Assembly (NCBI RefSeq): GCF_000003815.2
Contig: NC_049984.1
Coordinates: 25,102,476 to 25,161,848, forward strand
Direction of reading: 5' to 3'
Length of the DNA stretch: 59,373 nucleotides
Source of the DNA: Branchiostoma floridae
Lineage: Eukaryota > Chordata > Leptocardii > Amphioxiformes > Branchiostomatidae
The position numbers and the translations under genes are program-made. A model generated the notes under the pieces. It worked only from the letters and a program-made list of their open reading frames with translations, searched no databases and was not told the DNA's origin. Below, piece by piece: positions 1 to 11,720 of this stretch. Numbering within the stretch: position 1 is the stretch's first letter; every line of letters begins with the position of its first letter.

Positions 1-408
1 ACATACGAATGAAGGCTCACCTGGGGGATAACCGCTAACCGCTAAGCGAACCCTTCGGTAACCGCAAAAAAGCGACCCCTTACGATCGGACTTCCGAAAT
101 TTCAAACAAAATGTGCGTTACTTCCAACACTTGAATATCATAGTAAAACCCGTGGGCAAAAGGTAAAAAGTGATTTGAGTACCCAAAATTACTTTGTAAC
201 TTTTCTACATACGAATGAAGGCTCACCTGGGGGATAACCGCTAACCGCTAAGCGAACCCTTCGGTAACCGCAAAAAAGCGACCCCTTACGATCGGACTTC
301 CGCAATTTCAAACAAAATGTGCGTTACTTTCAACACTTGAATATCATAGTAAAACCCGTGGGCAAAAGGTAAAAAGTGATTTGAGTACCCAAAATTACTT
401 TGTAACTT
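1..408. repeat. Two-copy tandem repeat, 206-bp period
   Basis: Positions 1-202 recur at 207-408 almost unchanged. The only differences I noticed are gaaattt versus gcaattt and cttccaac versus ctttcaac. Each copy carries a short internal duplication (taaccgctaaccgcta). The array may extend left of the window. No coding potential was seen. Confidence 0.95.
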
Positions 409-1745
409 AAATTGATCAGCACAACATTGAGCATCTTTGAGACTTTGGACAGATCAAGAACCCAATGTAACACAATGTAGAAACAAGGTGAGTCTGATTA
501 TGTCAAGAGGGACGCTTCGTAGCGACTGAAGAAGAAAATGCTGCACACCTGTCAAGCTCAGTGAGCTGAGGCAACATCTTTTATAAAATGGGCGAACAGT
601 AAGTAAAGGCGGGAAACTGTAATTAAACTTTTCATATACAATGTACAATGAGTCACAGTTTCTGTCTAACTACGTTTAGGCCTCTTGCAGAAAATGTAAA
701 CAAGAAAGGCTTTCTTTGGCATAATTTTGCGCAAATTAGCATTACAGGATGAGATTGATAGGTGACTTCATTTTTCCAGTGACTATCCCAACATACAGAC
801 ACCCAGTTCTAACTCAAATACCCCTGTCACATTATCAACGATCTTCGGGCGTATCGAAGGAGAGATCGGCCATATTTAAGATCGACAGAGGGTTGCGCGT
901 ATTTTTCACCTGACAACCGTCCCTATCACATATAAGCCATACTTTTTACCTTGTACAATTGTTGTGCAGTAAAGTTATTATTATAAGCGAGGCTCGGGCG
1001 ATTGCCGCAGACTCGTCGTCCGATCGATTTTCGAATCACGCCTAATGTGAGGGGGGTATAAGGACGACAAGGGACTCCTGCTGAAAGATGCAGAAAGCAT
1101 AGTTTAACTTTATTTTCAATTTTCTACAACACGCGAGTGCTTAACACCTCGCTTTGAAGAAGATAGTACAATATTAATACCTGCTGACACTTAACATTCA
1201 GCAGAAGTCAGTTCTTGTTTACAAACGCTCTTCAAAACTTTAACCAACTCAAGAACGTAAAAAACGAGTACATAACTCTTTTTTTACTTATTATTCCAGT
1301 AAAGAAAAACTTGTTTCAAATGGCAGATTAAGTTTTTGAAATCCAACAGTGAGTGTCAAACAATCCCATTTTCATACTTTCCAGTTGTTTCATAACACCC
1401 AGGTGGCAAACTGTAACGCATGTTTGCAAGAATATATTTTTGTACTTCTATGTAAAACAACCAATGAGTTGAACAACGAAATACTCCCGGTTTGCTTTAA
1501 CTTGTACATGTAAAAGTAGAACTTGATCATGAGGTAGATAACGTATATAATATCGGGTGTATTTGCAGCCAGTGCCACAGGCAGGTACCCAATGTGTAGG
1601 GTAATGAGGCTGTTTAACGTGTTCGAGGCACCTCCTCGAGCACGGGACCCCCGTTTTACGTCCCTCCCGGAAGACGATAGGTGTGAAAACATGTACTTTT
1701 CTTCTCTGAAGTTTTTAAAATATAACAGTGAGTGTAGAAAACATT
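409..1745. other. Non-coding stretch downstream of the STMND1-like gene
   Basis: No supportable gene. Short open frames here lack domain-like composition or splice signals. An AATAAA on the minus strand (around 1105-1110) lies about 640 bp beyond the STMND1-like stop codon and could be its polyadenylation signal. The rest of this stretch is unassigned. Confidence 0.5.
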
Positions 1746-3556
1746 TTACGGGTCTTTCAAGCCGAGCCACTCCCCTGCCTTTTCCCAGCTGGTCATTCTG
1801 GATCGTTGCAACTTCTGTGCAGTTTTCTCCCGATTCTCCTGCATATGCGGGCAACAAAAGTCAAGAAAGTTTATTTGAATCCCTTTCAAAATCTTTAGGA
1901 ACATACATTACAAGCCACAGACCGTCAGAAAATTGCCCTTTCTTGATCCCAGTTGCAATACAACACAGAATTCTGCCCTTCTTGTCAATATTCAACAGTA
2001 TGGAGTGCACTGAGAATCTCACCCTCCTGCGTTCAGCTGCTAACGCCTGTTGTTCCTCCAGGTCTTCCGCGGTGGTCCTCTTCGCCACGCGTTCTCTCCT
2101 CCTGTTCAGACGTTTCTCCAAAGCCTGCGCCTTCTCCGAGTCCCTGGGAACGATGGCGTCCGTGTCGCTGGCAGAGGTGATGACAAAAGCAGTGCTCTTG
2201 TCCTTTTTGGCGGCTGCTTTTGCGTTGATCCTCGCTCTCCTCTCTGCAAGTCTACGAGACCTCTCAGCCAACATGTCCTGTACAGACAGATACACGCAAA
2301 GCGCATTCGCTATTACAGATAGCTTCAAGACTTGAACTGTGCCAACATCTATATATTGTTGTCGACTTTACGTAAAGTTTCTTTCTTATTCAATGTATGA
2401 TTACAATTTCTAAAATTACTGTGAAAATAACCCACTCGTTGCGTTGGAATCGAAACCAGAGATATAATATTTTATACCTTAGAACAAACAGTGTACATGA
2501 CACACTAGACTCAACATGTTGACTTATTAATATCTATAGATACTCATCTATGTAGGCAATGCATTTGTGTACACTTTCTATTTATATGTACTGTATGCAG
2601 CTGTAATAGACCTTACGAAAATCGTTGTACCTTTGTTGGGTCAATAAAGATTTCTATGATATGATATGATATGATACGATATGTCCCACCTCTCGTCTCT
2701 TGGCGGCATCGCCGAGTTGCTTTCTCAGCTGAGTGCGTGATCCCGCGGGCTCCTTCTTGACCCGTTCGCGCCTCTCCTGGAGAGTTTCTTCCAGTTTCGC
2801 AAGCTTAACTGGTCGGCGAGGGGGCGCATCGGGCTCGAAGGCGGTTTTCACTAGCGGCACCTGGAAAGCGACGGACTCGCCCCGGGTGTTGAGGGGCAAC
2901 AGGCCGTCTTTACGGAGTTCAGCAATGACGTCGGCCGACGACTTGCTTGGTCTCGGGAGGGACATTGGAGGTTGGGTGACGGGGCATTCTGGAACAATTC
3001 ATAGAAGACGTGAAAATGTAGTTGATGTTGATCGTTGCATATTTTTTTTCTTCTTCTTCTTCTTCGTTTAACGTCCAACTTCAAGTAGTTGAAGGCTCTG
3101 GACGTGGTTACGGGTCGTTTGGCTTTGGGTGGTCGCTTTTCAATACTTTACAGTTTGCTTTGTGTTTGTATGGGTGTATGGGTGTATAGTCTAGCTCCTC
3201 AAGGGCAGGGGCGCTAATCCCTGTCCGCCTCCCTGCAGCTGGGAGGCGGACAGGTGAGTGAGTATTTTACGACGACAAATAAAAATAAAATCATGTAGAA
3301 GCAATTCATACGATGTGATAGAAACTCACGACAAGCCTACTTAGACTACAAAAGAAAACAACTTGACACAATGACCGCATTTTTATATAATTCCGTGCGA
3401 TGATTACGATAAACAAAAGCAATAAACAGGAGACATCGTTAACCCAGTGTCCTATACCGCACGGACTCACCAGTGGTCCCGCGGACCATCTCCTCCTCTC
3501 CCGGTGCTGGTTCTTCCTCATCTCCATCCTCCACAGGGGACACCTTGTTTTTGGAG
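1746..3556 (-). CDS. Stathmin domain-containing protein 1-like, last four coding exons
   Basis: Four minus-strand exons join in phase: 3471-3556, 2690-2988, 2023-2277 and 1746-1838 (stop TAA at 1748-1746). All introns start GT and end AG; the donor after 2690 is a weak GTGGGA. The product begins with an acidic stretch (VEDGDEEEPAPGEEE), then SADVIAELRKDGLLP and GESVAFQV, followed by a long Arg/Glu/Ala-rich helix (LEETLQERRERVKK, RRLAERRARI, ALAAERRR), and ends EWLGLKDP. This order, a short SADVxxEL box before a charged coiled coil, resembles stathmin-domain proteins of the STMND1 type, which are expected to bind tubulin. About 243 residues are visible. The first exon (probably a short acylated N-terminus in this family) was not found, so the gene is partial here. 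Family assignment is from motif resemblance only; another coiled-coil protein is possible. Confidence 0.62.
2590..2686 (+). mobile_element. 3' end of a retroposon with ATGAT-type tail
   Basis: A run ending ggtcaataaagatttctatg is followed by about five ATGAT/ACGAT units. This is the usual form of a 5'-truncated LINE or SINE 3' end, inserted in sense orientation to the + strand. It stops only a few bases from the splice donor (GT at 2689-2688) of the STMND1-like exon. The 5' limit is not clear. Confidence 0.55.
3220..3254. repeat. Perfect 14-bp stem hairpin in the STMND1-like intron
   Basis: CCTGTCCGCCTCCC at 3220-3233 is exactly complementary to 3241-3254 across a 7-nt loop. It is GC-rich within an AT-rich intron. 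It may be a MITE remnant or an RNA structure; nothing else identifies it. Confidence 0.6.
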
Positions 3557-3704
3557 CTGCAGGAGCAAAAACAGCTCGATAGTGTAAGAATAAAATCCCA
3601 CATTATGCGCGTGTAGTCGTCACGACTCTGTGATCAGTGACTAAAACTCAGTGGAACAGTGGAACTTTGTTGTTCTAAACGCAGCTAGGCAACACAAAAC
3701 GTCA

Positions 3705-4160
3705 CAACTGATGGAGAAGTATGGAATGTTCGACTATGGGACAAGACGAGGGGGTGTAGTATAGTCAACTTGTAAGTAAAGTTGATATAAAAATGCAACT
3801 CGTTTAATCATTTTAGCTCTCGTAATTATAACAGCGGACGTGCCGTCTAACTACGTGTTTCGGAGAACTCAAACAAGAAAATTAAAGAAAGTGTTCACAT
3901 TTTATTAGTTTGCTTATGTTATGAAACATATACAGTAAAGACGCAACACCCCTTGTCTTGTCCTACAGTCGAATATTCCATAATTTCCCATATGACGTTC
4001 AACTGATGGGAAAATATGGAATGTTCGACTATGGGACAAGACGAGGGGGTGAAGTATAGTCAAGTTGTAAGGAATGTTAATCAATTTCAATATTTCTGAT
4101 CTCGTTTAATCAACTTAGCTCTCGAAAATTGAAGTAACGTCTTCTAACTACGCGTAAATT
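3705..4160. repeat. Mixed direct and inverted repeat cluster
   Basis: The block at about 3710-3855 (tatggaatgttcgactatgg, then ctcgtttaatca and cttagctctcg-like text) recurs in direct orientation at about 4007-4155. An inverted copy of its first part lies at about 3945-3995 (cttgtcctacagtcgaatat). The arrangement looks like a duplicated foldback MITE. Terminal duplications were not resolved. Confidence 0.6.
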
Positions 4161-4858
4161 GATGGGAAGCAATAGTATTTTTTTCTTATAGAACACATAC
4201 ATATAGAGTAAATCTGCTGACATTTCATGTAGCTTCATTATGAACGCGAGCATGAAAAGCGTGTATTATAATATAGACGTCAATGGGATCTGACAAGAGC
4301 TCAGTTGGCGCAAACCCGTACTGCAGTATCATCATTACCTGCCAGATGTCGCTGTGACGCTGCTATGTAATAGGGTCACGGTTCGCCCCTGGTGCATACA
4401 AGTTTAATACAACAAACAAAAGATCAGACAGAAGTGCTTTCTGCTATCTTACGATCCTTTCAATATCTTATTAATAATCATATTTAAGATACATTATACA
4501 CACCATTATATTTGAGGCCCTATACGAATAACACAGAAGTAATATATTTTTTGGGGGTAAAATATCTGACGCAGTACAAACTCAGACGCGTTTTTACAAG
4601 ACGCAGTTCAAAACGCGTTACGTTGAAAAAATTACGGGAAAAGCGTAAGCGTCATACTGTCTCATAGATTACGCGGTTAATGTACTAAAACTCTGTCTGA
4701 TAGTTTCTTAGCGGCTAATCAGTATATGGTGACAGGATAGATAAATACTTTCAGTTTCTGACAGCGGTAGAAAAAGCATAAAATTTCATAACTCTAGCAT
4801 ACGATCACACAGTTGACCTGCTATCAAGAAAATCTGGTTTTATGGCTTTTTTGGAGGT
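4161..4858. other. Non-coding stretch upstream of SOCS6
   Basis: No gene seen. Around 4297-4310 there is a tRNA A-box-like gagctcagttgg and around 4378 a B-box-like ggttcgcccc. They lie about 75 bp apart without cloverleaf pairing, so at most this is a decayed tRNA-derived SINE. Confidence 0.4.
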
Positions 4859-4866
4859 TATATAAA
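4859..4866 (+). promoter_or_regulatory. Candidate TATA box for the SOCS6 gene
   Basis: TATATAAAG-like sequence lies about 290 bp upstream of the SOCS6 start codon and just before a GC-richer stretch that could be the 5' leader. The position is plausible; there is no direct evidence of transcription start. Confidence 0.35.
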
Positions 4867-4982
4867 GCGGTAAATAAGCTGAATTACTACTTTCACTTTT
4901 TTCTGACAGCAGCGATCACGTGACCAGACTCTGGGAACGAGAGTGCTCTCGGCACCCTGGGGTCGTGCCTGCCCCACGGCGC

Positions 4983-5111
4983 ATGCTCGGCGCCATAATG
5001 AACCAGGACCTGTGTACAAAGCTCTCGCCGATCGAGGAAGTGGTGCTTTATTCCGACGTTTTCGACGTCAACAGCGTCGTGTGCGCCGTTACGCTAGCAT
5101 GGCACGCGTGA
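4983..5111 (+). CDS. Candidate upstream ORF in the SOCS6 leader
   Basis: An ATG at 4983 opens a 42-codon frame ending TGA at 5109-5111, 41 bp before the SOCS6 ATG. If the transcript starts near 4890 this uORF would precede the main frame and could lower its translation. No conserved peptide was recognised, so it may be only a chance frame. Confidence 0.3.
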   Translation: MLGAIMNQDLCTKLSPIEEVVLYSDVFDVNSVVCAVTLAWHA

Positions 5112-5152
5112 TCGACGCTTCTCCGTACGTCCAGACGTGAGTTGGAGCCAAA

Positions 5153-6649
5153 ATGAAGCGGCTGACGCTGAAAAACTTGAAGCGCTCCCTGCACCACCAA
5201 AGTAAACAAGGCGGTGGGGAGGGGGGCGAGGGTATAGAGGAGGCGTACAACAGCGACTCGGAGACGGCGTGCCGCGAGGAGGACTCGGACGAGTCTGCGG
5301 AGGTGCCCGGGAGGAGGCTCCGGCGGGCCGGCACGCTCCCCTACCCCTCCCGGCGGCGGCGTGAGCGCGAGGGCTTCATGAGCACTATCCGGCACCGTCT
5401 AAAAATCGGCAAAGGTTCGCAGGATCAGGAGAACTGTACAGAGGAGGTAAAAGATGAAGAGAAGGAGGATGGAGAAGTAGTAGAGGAGGAGACTGTCACG
5501 ACTCGCCGGCCTACGCGCTCCAAGTCCATGAGAGTCCGTAAGAAGGAGTCTGCGACGACGGTCGCGCTGCGGCCCGCCAACTCGGAGGAAAACCTGAGCC
5601 AGAGGAAAGACTCGCAGTACTGGACCCGCAAACTCCACGAGAAGAACAGAAAGGACCTTCCTCCGGCCCCTCACGATGGAGAGGGGGATGAGAACGGAGA
5701 GATCACCATGGACATCTGTCACAAGAAGGTGGAGAGAAAGGACTCGTCCGATTCCAGATCCTCGAAAAGTAGTAAAAGTAAGAATTCTCCCTTTTCCGTG
5801 TCGTCTATAAACTGTACGCAGGAGAAGCCTATTTCGAGCGAAAAGTCGCGGCTCAAGGCCCTGCGGTCATTCTTGACTCTGCCGAGACGCGGCTCGAAGA
5901 AGAAAGGGTCGAAGGAAAAGGAGGAGCCGGATAGTCCGGATACGATTTCATCCAATGGGGTGTCCCCGCGCGCCCTGCCCCCTTGTCCGTCGCTGACGGA
6001 GTCTCATGACATTTTCAACAGTGCCAGTTCCACGGTCCCCAGACCGCGTAACGGGAACAACGGATCGTCTTACGAGCCATACGACGACGAGGACAATGAG
6101 CGCAAGATTGCGTCGTACGAGCAGGTCGGCGGGCGCGCCCACGTCAACCACAGCCTCACGGAGGAGCTTCGGAAGCTGGTCAGACACGGTTGGTACTGGG
6201 GTCCGATATCGCGGGCAGAAGCGGAAGAGAAGCTGGCGCATCTCTCGAACGGTTCGTTCCTGGTGCGGGACAGCTCGGACGACAGGTACCTACTCAGCCT
6301 CAGTTTCAGGTCGTACGACCGGACATTCCACACGCGCATCGAGCACTGTAACGGGATCTTCAGCTTCTACTCGCAAGTCGAGTCCGAGGGGCACAAATCC
6401 ATCGTAGACTTGATAGAGCACTCCATGCGCGAATCTCAGTCCGCCGTGTTCTGCTACTCCCGCTCCCGGACGCCCGGCGCCCCGTCATTCCCTGTAAGAC
6501 TGACCAATCCGGTGTCGCGTTTCACGCAGGTGCGGACCCTACAATACCTGTGCCGCTTTGTGATTCGCCAGTACACCCGCATTGACCACATCCAGTTGTT
6601 GCCCCTCCCGACCAAGATTCGGGAGTATCTGCAAGAGTGCCATTACTAA
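5153..6649 (+). CDS. SOCS6: Suppressor of cytokine signalling 6-type protein (SH2 + SOCS box)
   Basis: A 498-residue protein from one uninterrupted exon, as for vertebrate SOCS6. The N-terminus MKRLTLKNLKRSL matches the basic start typical of SOCS6 and fixes the start codon. Residues ~15-330 are a low-complexity, Ser/Glu/Lys-rich region. An SH2 domain follows at ~345-445: WYWGPISRAEAEEKL, then GSFLVRDSSDDRYLLSLSF containing the FLVR arginine for phosphotyrosine, then THRIEH-like text (HTRIEH). The last ~45 residues are a SOCS box: LQYLCRFVIR (elongin B/C-binding BC box) and LPLP (cullin-5 box), ending YLQECHY. The family recruits an elongin-cullin-RING ubiquitin ligase to tyrosine-phosphorylated receptors and adaptors in the cytoplasm. 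SOCS7 is the closest alternative, but the start and intronless coding region favour SOCS6. The gene is intact. Confidence 0.95.
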   Translation: MKRLTLKNLKRSLHHQSKQGGGEGGEGIEEAYNSDSETACREEDSDESAEVPGRRLRRAGTLPYPSRRRREREGFMSTIRHRLKIGKGSQDQENCTEEVKDEEKEDGEVVEEETVTTRRPTRSKSMRVRKKESATTVALRPANSEENLSQRKDSQYWTRKLHEKNRKDLPPAPHDGEGDENGEITMDICHKKVERKDSSDSRSSKSSKSKNSPFSVSSINCTQEKPISSEKSRLKALRSFLTLPRRGSKKKGSKEKEEPDSPDTISSNGVSPRALPPCPSLTESHDIFNSASSTVPRPRNGNNGSSYEPYDDEDNERKIASYEQVGGRAHVNHSLTEELRKLVRHGWYWGPISRAEAEEKLAHLSNGSFLVRDSSDDRYLLSLSFRSYDRTFHTRIEHCNGIFSFYSQVESEGHKSIVDLIEHSMRESQSAVFCYSRSRTPGAPSFPVRLTNPVSRFTQVRTLQYLCRFVIRQYTRIDHIQLLPLPTKIREYLQECHY

Positions 6650-7588
6650 GAGTAAGACACAACGGTGGGATGCCCCATCTTAAGTAAGAGTCTTGTCTAA
6701 CCCTGTGGAAAAGGACAACCCTGTAAAAAAATAACACTCAAAATTATGATATCGTTATTAATAATACAGCAATCATGAGCATTTTGAAATCTGACATTGT
6801 TCAAATCACTCCTGGCAATATTTGTTTTAGAGTTCCCATTTGCAAATTTTTTTCTAGTTGCATTTTTTGCTAAGAATCTGACAAGCCTAGTAGTTGACTG
6901 TGTCACATTTTCTTTAGTTGACCAACCCGAGCCTAAGCTATTGTGTACTGTGTGAAAAAAACAGTGAAATTCTAACAAGAAGTAGTGTTAGAGAAATGTT
7001 TCTCTGATAGAGTAGACAGTGAGTAACCGATGAGTCATATAGGACCCCCCCCCCACACACAAGTGTTGTGTTGTTATGACTCGCACTAAAATGCCAAAAA
7101 TGTCGTTGTAAACCATAAATGCAATACAGTTAGAAAGAGCTTCATTTTGAACGTATAGCTTTACATCTGCCAATGCTACAGTTGAGTTGTTCTGTTTGGT
7201 AACTGAAAAAAAGATAACGATTGAAAATATTGAAGCAAAAATAAGATGTGTTGTTAGTGAATCTGCCTCGTAACATGCCTAAATGCATAAAGTGTACTAC
7301 AGATTGATACAATTATGAATGAGTACAAAGAAACAATTGCTATTATAGCAATAATGACGTTTCATATTTGGCCATAGCTTGGTGTGGATCTGATACACGT
7401 GCCTACATTTGTATGTGACGATGTCATGTTAATGTTATGCTGGTCGCTTCAAATCTGAAAAGTCAATTTCCAGATTTCAAAACCATCTGTTGGAAGTCCT
7501 AATGTCACATCCCAATGTTGTACCGAACAGTAGAATTTGAAATTTTTGCTATGTTTTCTGTTTTGGCAAAAAATGTTCTATTACTATA
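6650..7588. other. Probable SOCS6 3' UTR and intergenic sequence
   Basis: AT-rich with no gene. It includes a poly-C run followed by CA repeats near 7046-7062. The SOCS6 polyadenylation site could not be fixed. Confidence 0.45.
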
Positions 7589-7591
7589 TTA

Positions 7592-7983
7592 GGCCACACC
7601 AATTTAATTTGTTGGTTCTCGGATTTCCCGACCCATTTTTTTCCGATTTGCAAAAAAAAAGAAGAAAAAAAATTAGTCCCAAGAAAAATATAGGTTTTGC
7701 TATTGCAGACATTTAAAAAACCCATTCCAGGGGCACATACTGCTGATAAACCAATCTGAGCGCTTATTTGCAGCCACATGATCAGAACAGTGGTATAAAA
7801 TCAAAGGAAGAGATTCATTGGATAAATCATGCCATGAAAAACTGAAAATTTGACTACTTTACCTTGTTTTTTTTGTGTTATATAAGTTAACCACAGACTT
7901 TTTGCAATTTTTTTTTTTTCGACCGACCGCCCCAATATTTTTTTGAAAAAATCCGAGAACCAAGAAATTAAATTGGTGTGGCC
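7592..7983. mobile_element. PIF/Harbinger-like MITE, copy 1
   Basis: The element starts GGCCACACCAATTTAATTT and ends with the reverse complement. It is flanked by TTA on both sides (7589-7591 and 7984-7986). A TWA duplication with GGCC-type ends is characteristic of PIF/Harbinger elements. Length is 392 bp, with no ORF. Copies 2 and 3 are at 12254-12615 and 45314-45673. Confidence 0.85.
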
Positions 7984-8226
7984 TTAGCTCTAACAGAACA
8001 TGATTTGTCTACTTCAGCCATAACATAAATAGTTAGGTCAAGGAAAAAATGTGGAGTTTTCTGGTACAGTTCTGAAAAAGATTTTTGTTGGTTGCCAGGG
8101 ATTCATTTTTTTCTTAGAGATTGAAAAAATACAGTTTAACAATCTAAAACTGAAATCATCAGGACATTTTCAACATCATATTATAATCATACATTGCACA
8201 AGCCATTTGTTTCAAGCACAAAAAGG

Positions 8227-8543
8227 CCTAGGGAAAAAAATGTTGTGTTTCTTGTTTCCCGACTGACACTAGAAAAACCTGCCGACCCAAATCTTATGGG
8301 GGCACGGGCAGTGGAATCACATAGTTTCCAGTTTTGTTGTATCTTATGAAGGATAAATGTACCCTCACGCAGACATTGAAAACATAAAGTGTCCTCATGC
8401 ATTTCAGTTTTGCTTTGTTAAACTGTATTATATCACTAGAGTTTAGACTAAAGTCTAAAAAAAGTTAAATTTAAAAAAAGACAACTCTACCTACTGACCT
8501 TTTTTCAGGACTGAAACAGGAAACACAACATTTTTTTCCTAGG
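8227..8543. mobile_element. MITE with palindromic CCTAGG ends, copy 1
   Basis: The terminal inverted repeats read CCTAGGRAAAAAAATGTTGT at both ends and extend about 30 bp. The interior matches the copy at 48090-48467 (for example gaaggataaatgta and catttcagttt). The target duplication is unclear. Confidence 0.75.
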
Positions 8544-9540
8544 CGTAATTACAACAAAAATAAACAGAAAACAATTCTACAAGATCACCAATATGGATGA
8601 GATAGGAAATTCTATGTTGGCAGGTTTTTGCTAGTTTTGGTCTGATAACCCAAAACACTACATTTTAGGCCTTATGGAGATATTTACTTTTAAGAAACGA
8701 GTGTTTGGATGTATAAATTCTTAGCAAATTTAACCCCTGTGGTGCCTAACCCTCTAACCACTAAGATTCAGGTGCCAAAGGGCCTCAGTAGTGGTAGGGT
8801 TAAAGTGGCCAGTATCATTGCTCAATGATGTATTTGTGGTCTGTGTACATTTGCTGTATTTCAATACAAATCCAATTGTCTGGCCTCAAACTTTTGTCAG
8901 AAGAATGACGTGGGTTTTTTTTTAATCTTCAGAGAAAAAACAAAAGTTTGGACTCTTTAAAACATTGTGGCTTTGAACACTCTGTTTGTTTTCTGTAATA
9001 TGTGATTCATGATGAGTCTGAATTCTTTTAGCTTGTCAGATTGGAAGTTGTTTATTTCGTATTCTGCAATGCCAACATTTTTCAAGGTTGATATTTTTAA
9101 TGTGCTATCATACATATATGTTGGACACAAGTCAGTATAGATGCCACAGAACAAAAGAGTCTATTGATAATGTAAAATGGTTGCAATTGTAGGGAGGAAT
9201 GACCGCTGCCATAGTGCACATCATATTGTTCAACAAAAGAATTCTTCAAGCATGAAGTAGCGGTCTTTCCTCCTGTTTGAATGTGTTATACTGCCATATT
9301 TTTTTCTCTTGTCAGCATATGTTCAATGGAGTCTTTATGTGAACATGGTTGTTACATGTACTTTACACGCAAAAGCACTGTGCTTGGTATAGACTTGATT
9401 CAGTTGTTTTTATGTAAGATGCTCTAATTTTTGTGGTCATCGTTGGCAAGATTTCATAAAATAGAATATGTTCACTGGAAAAAATGGATACAATACAATA
9501 ATTTCTGTAAATTCATTGTTATACTGAGTTGCAATGATTA

Positions 9541-9722
9541 CCGTAAATTTGTTTACTTTCGTGGTGGTTTTATTTTGTAGCAAGAGGAAAAAAGGAGTTT
9601 TTCTTTGTGTTCTGAATTTGCGGTCAAAACAATTCTGTATCACGGTAATCATACGTGGTGTCACAAATTCTTGAATGGACGCTGCAAAAATAGAACCACT
9701 GTGAAAATTTCAAGACTTACGG
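9541..9722. mobile_element. TA-duplicating MITE of the CCGTAAAT type
   Basis: It starts CCGTAAATTTG after TA and ends CTTACGG before TA. The interior has a ggtggttttatttt and aaaatagaaccactgtgaaaa pair in inverted orientation. It is related to the element at 38603-38811 and more distantly to those at 32389, 44502 and 52558. Confidence 0.55.
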
Positions 9723-11720
9723 TATCGTTTTGTGGCCGTTTCCAGACCGAACTCAGACTTTGTGCGTTACACTAACTTCTTTTTACCAAGTTGCAATAAC
9801 TGCTCAACTATTTCAATCCATGACTTTGTGATCTAACATTGAATAGTGGGAGGTTATAAGAATTCCATAATGTGTTTAGTATACATCGATGTATACAGAG
9901 AATTTCTTGGTAAAATTTCTTACCACTGGCCATGTTGAATCCATTATATTGATCACATCCTCTGAGAAGCCCAAAATTGATGTGAGTGTGTGAAGAAAAA
10001 AATTGTTTTGCCAAAAAAAAGTTCATGTTGAAATCGAAGTGGTCAGGAAGGTTGAACACACAAAGTATGCTATAAAGAACAATTATAGGTTCTTTGTTTT
10101 TGTTCTTTCAGGTCTTCTTTGACTTTTGAATTAACTTTGGGACTGTGCGACATTAGTACGCGTTTTCCGATTTTTTGGGGGGGGGGGACAATTTGTGGCA
10201 TACACTTGCTTCTTTTCAATTCTGAACTTTTTCTTGTTGAAAATTGATGTGTGTAAGGATATCATTCATATAATGGAAACAACATGTCCTAGCAATAATA
10301 AAATGGTACAACGTATAGCACTGTTGAATTACATCGCATATGGCTCAATCACAACAATGTAACATTACAGATATATGATGATTGATTGTACAATTGACAG
10401 ACATTAACATGGACATGATTATATAGGGAGAAAGACTAACTTTAGTCCCAGAAATGTTACAGAATTCTCTCTGTCTTTTGTTTTTAAGGCAATACTTTGT
10501 GAGGTTCACAAAATGCATAAAAGTGTGTCGTTCATTCAGCTTTGATTGAGTGCTTTGTTTGAGTGCCGAGCTATTGTTACACTTTATTATGTCTGAATTG
10601 TTGTTTATAAAGACTGCTATTGTTTATACCACTCATCATGCCATGCCATATCAATGTGTTTGGATTAAAATATTGATTGTAATAATTTTATGTGTTTCTG
10701 CAGTCTTAGTTGTGAGAGCTTCTTTATGAATGCATGTTAGGATATTATTCATAATTGATTAATTATAATGTGTTTATGTCACCATTATCACTAAATGACA
10801 ATGGTTCCTGACTACAAACATACATGTACAACCATCATAAGTTACTGTATTATTCAATGAACATAGATGCTTGTACAAAATATACACCATTCAATCTGAT
10901 GTTATTGAACATCAAATTTTACCTAAGATAGCAAAAATCTGCCCACCCAAGCTTTTTTACGGTCTATCCACACAACAGGAAAAGACATAAAATTTTCAAG
11001 TTTTCAGTGAAGAAAACATAATGATTGTAGAATCATTTTTCAACATGTTCATGTCTCATCCCTGTCTCAATTATAGAAAAAAATGAAATTAATGAATCCA
11101 CACCTAGGTTTATATTATGTATAATATTAAAATCAAAATCTGATGTTGGTAATTTCAATGCCTGGTTGCATTTCAGTTTAGCAGTGTCAAACTGTATGTG
11201 TTGGATGACTTTGACTAAAGAAAAGCTAAGAAAAAAGAAATTTTAACGACGACCCTAATCTTTCAGTATTGTGACAGAAAACACTCGTTTTTTTTTTAAA
11301 ATTAGACTTTTATTTTCAAAGTAGCATTTTAATTGTCATTATTTACTACCATTATGTACAAGCAAAATTCGACATTTATTCAAATTAATATTCCTCCTAA
11401 GCAAATTTCAGAAGAGAAACTAAAAAAAAAATAGTACAAAAGGCATAACCGTTATCATCCTGAAAAACTCAAACCCAGGATATTGTCGAACACAACCTAC
11501 CCCATTTCACTACAAACGAACGCAGACAATCATTCGTATCATCCATGTAATTATTGTTTTTTGATGCCTCTCATTACTGCGGTGCCAAAAATATGCCAGG
11601 CAATCTCTTCGATTCCTTTCATCTAAATTTCAGACAGACGTCAATGGCCCTTGATACGCTGCAAGCCTGATTGCTGGGGATACTTTGATGCTACCGTTTT
11701 CGTGTGCGCGGCAGACTAAT
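9723..11720. other. Gene-free AT-rich stretch
   Basis: No gene. A poly-G run lies near 10177-10188. Sequence around 11160-11290 resembles the interior of the CCTAGG-ended MITE and may be a decayed copy. The rest is unassigned. Confidence 0.45.

Noticed and set aside
1592-2335. 247-codon plus-strand frame
   Set aside because: It is antisense to the STMND1-like exons, which have canonical splice sites and charged coiled-coil composition.
4290-4390. tRNA gene
   Set aside because: A-box- and B-box-like words are present but too far apart and no cloverleaf can be drawn.
5048-6339. Several minus-strand frames opposite SOCS6
   Set aside because: Shadows of a GC-rich coding exon with clear SH2 and SOCS-box content on the plus strand.
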